This document shows, one piece after another, positions 5,249 through 6,205 of a DNA stretch of 6,205 bases. The stretch's first letter is position 1. The number at the start of each line of letters is the position of its first letter. The DNA is from Candidatus Pacearchaeota archaeon. Its GTDB lineage: Archaea; Nanoarchaeota; Nanoarchaeia; Pacearchaeales; GW2011-AR1. The stretch is from contig NZAS01000184.1 of the NCBI GenBank assembly GCA_002686195.1, forward strand, positions 1 through 6,205. The letters run 5' to 3'. Made by a program: the position numbers and the translations under genes. The notes under the pieces are model-generated. The model saw nothing but the letters and a program-made list of their open reading frames with translations. It was not told where the DNA came from and did not search any database.

Positions 5249-5896
5249 ATGGATGGAATGACGCCCTACTACGAAGACGATGGGATTGTGATTTATCATG
5301 GGGATTGCCAGGAAATTGTGCCAGATTTACTGGAACTGGAAATTGATTTTTTGGTTCTAACAGATCCGCCCTACGGTATTAATCACACATCACATGGGCA
5401 ATTGTTTCGTAGTGCAATTCCGTGTAGAAATGATGCGACACTGGGTGTAACGATGGGAGTTTTAATTCAATTACAAGATTTTCCCCAGGTTGTGTTTTTC
5501 TCTCCTTATAACCCGATCCCTATTGAGTGGCGCTCCGTTTTAGTTTGGCACAAAGGCAAAGATTTCGGGATTGGTGGCGATAGGGCTACATGTTGGAAGC
5601 GAGATATAGAGTGTATTGGAGTGAGGAATAATCCGCCATTGAACGGAAATCGAGATTCGGCACTTTTACAATTTCGTGGCGCTAAGAGTAGGTCTCATTT
5701 TTGTGAGAAGCCATTAGATTTGATTCTTTACTTGATCCAAAAGGTGCCAAGCGAAACAATTCTCGATCCTTTCATGGGCTCAGGAACAACTCTTCGCGCT
5801 GCAAAGGATCTTGGCCGTAAGGCAATCGGGATCGAAATCGAGGAAAAGTATTGTGAGATTGCTGCGAACAGACTTGCACAGGGGGTGTTGTTTTGA
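5249..5896 (+). CDS. Second orphan DNA methyltransferase, beta class, AT-rich
   Basis: This 215-aa S-adenosylmethionine-dependent DNA amino-methyltransferase starts with the family-typical TPYYEDDGIVIYHGDCQEIV (residues 5-24). Catalytic DPPYGIN is at 39-45, a variable target-recognition part at ~46-150, EKPLDLILYLI at 153-163, DPFMGSGTT (motif I, SAM binding) at 173-181, and GIEIEEKYCEIAANRL at 194-209. The start is uncertain: ATG 5249 is preceded by AGGGAAAG just after the upstream stop; ATG 5258 would match the usual family N-terminus; ATG 5210 would overlap the previous gene by 25 nt. It is not a recent duplicate of the other methyltransferase, since the motifs around HPTQKP and DTHMGSG differ. 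Two 60-bp stretches counted by eye (5341-5460) are about 40-45% GC, against about 65% in the cement gene, which points to horizontal acquisition. Its 3' end (GTGTTGTTTTGA) is duplicated downstream. Confidence 0.9.
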   Translation: MDGMTPYYEDDGIVIYHGDCQEIVPDLLELEIDFLVLTDPPYGINHTSHGQLFRSAIPCRNDATLGVTMGVLIQLQDFPQVVFFSPYNPIPIEWRSVLVWHKGKDFGIGGDRATCWKRDIECIGVRNNPPLNGNRDSALLQFRGAKSRSHFCEKPLDLILYLIQKVPSETILDPFMGSGTTLRAAKDLGRKAIGIEIEEKYCEIAANRLAQGVLF

Positions 5897-5976
5897 CCTG
5901 ACACCCACCCTCCCCAATGGCTAAAAACCAGTGTGTTGTTTTGACCTCACCCACCCTCCCCCATGGCTAAAAAACA
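5885..5976 (+). repeat. Tandem duplication of the methyltransferase-end / next-gene-start junction
   Basis: Copy 1 (5885-5930) and copy 2 (5933-5976) both read GTGTTGTTTTGACCT, then a CACCCACCCTCCCC-type tract, then ATGGCTAAAAA. Differences are a 2-bp indel (GA), an A/C change before the ATG and one A in the A-run. Each copy joins the last codons and stop of the methyltransferase to the first codons (MAK) of the next gene. Confidence 0.93.
5917..5970 (+). pseudogene. Relic start of the next gene, 17-codon minicistron
   Basis: The ATG of the first junction copy opens MAKNQ, mirroring MAKKQ of the real downstream gene, but runs through the duplicated methyltransferase tail and ends after 17 codons at TAA 5968-5970. 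That stop overlaps the first codons of the real gene at 5963. No Shine-Dalgarno sequence precedes it. It is most simply a decayed duplicate start, although reinitiation from it could feed the downstream gene. Confidence 0.6.
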
Positions 5977-6205
5977 ATTCCGCCCAGTAATCAAGATTCA
6001 GATGGCGGAGGTCCTGCACGCCATGCAGACCGCCCCCAATCAATTCGCCTACCAGTTCGGCGACGGGCTGCTGCACATCAAGCGCAAGTTTTTCAAAAGC
6101 TGGCTTTCCAATCTGGATCTGAATCTGGCCCGGCCGTTCCGGAAATCCCTTTACGGGAAATTCCGGGGATACGTGAACGTGGGCAACCGTGGGGTAGGGG
6201 TGGGA
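5963..6205 (+). CDS. Hypothetical phage protein, 5' part only (81 codons, cut by window end)
   Basis: An open frame starts at ATG 5963 and continues without a stop to the last base. The visible part, beginning MAKKQFRPVIKIQMAEVLHA, is basic and aromatic-rich. It has a probable amphipathic helix (about residues 8-24), then FAYQFGDGLLHIKRKFFKSWLSNL (28-51) and RPFRKSLYGKFRGYVNVG (58-74). I do not recognise the family. Return to GC-rich composition and phage-like context suggest a late structural or tail-connection gene, but this is inference. No ribosome binding site is seen; the ATG follows a C-rich tract. Met14 (6002) is an alternative start, also without a clear ribosome binding site. The matching MAK(N/K)Q codons of the duplicated relic upstream support 5963. 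Confidence 0.7.
   Translation, partial: MAKKQFRPVIKIQMAEVLHAMQTAPNQFAYQFGDGLLHIKRKFFKSWLSNLDLNLARPFRKSLYGKFRGYVNVGNRGVGVG

Noticed and set aside
4049..5896. Restriction-modification system made of the two methyltransferases and the 111-aa protein
   Set aside because: The 111-aa protein has no PD-(D/E)XK, HNH or GIY-YIG motif that I can see and has phage-like composition and position, so a restriction role is unsupported.
5951..6205. Long-range pairing of the C-rich leader before 5963 with the G-rich end of the window
   Set aside because: The complementarity is imperfect (needs a 2-nt bulge) and could be chance in low-complexity tracts.

Overview
The window looks like part of a tailed-phage or prophage late operon: the head-morphogenesis module, all on the + strand, in a moderately GC-rich (about 60%) bacterial background. 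The order is a small unknown protein, an S49-type head protease fused to a scaffold, a DUF2190-like capsid cement protein, a Mu gpT-like major capsid protein, then a less typical stretch holding two DNA methyltransferases, a small unknown protein and the start of another unknown gene. The host cannot be named from this sequence. REP-like palindromes (CCCTCTCCC / GGGAGAGGG) and short GACACC- and AATTACGA-type repeats, which resemble chromosomal intergenic repeats of environmental bacteria, favour an integrated prophage or phage remnant over a free phage genome.

Layout. 44-265 is a 73-aa unknown whose stop overlaps the protease start (ATGA). 262-1869 is a 535-aa S49 protease (Ser151, Lys204/205) with an acidic C-terminal scaffold part; an internal in-frame start at 1270, with a good ribosome binding site, should give a separate 199-aa scaffold, as in lambda C/Nu3 and Mu I/Z. 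A four-copy 7-bp tandem repeat lies in the linker, upstream of that internal start. 1935-2765 is the cement protein with an extra C-terminal half. A 13-bp hairpin without a T-run lies before the major capsid gene (2905-3924). The capsid gene is followed by a terminator-like hairpin and then a textbook Rho-independent terminator (3966-4000).

Beyond the terminator, a beta-class methyltransferase gene (4049-4756) is bracketed by two nearly identical REP-like palindromes in opposite orientation (4009-4043 and 4855-4888), so it looks like a discrete cassette. Next come a 111-aa unknown (4899-5234) and a clearly AT-richer second beta-class methyltransferase (5249-5896). The junction between the second methyltransferase and the next structural-type gene (5963 onward, cut by the window end) has been tandemly duplicated, leaving a relic stop/start pair.

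How the genes fit together: scaffold and capsid protein would assemble the prohead, the S49 protease would mature it, and the cement protein would stabilise the expanded shell. No restriction enzyme is visible beside the two methyltransferases, so they are probably orphan enzymes that modify phage DNA, for example against host restriction. The regions of most interest are the frame-sensitive repeat in the protease-scaffold fusion, the REP-bracketed methyltransferase cassette and the duplicated gene junction.
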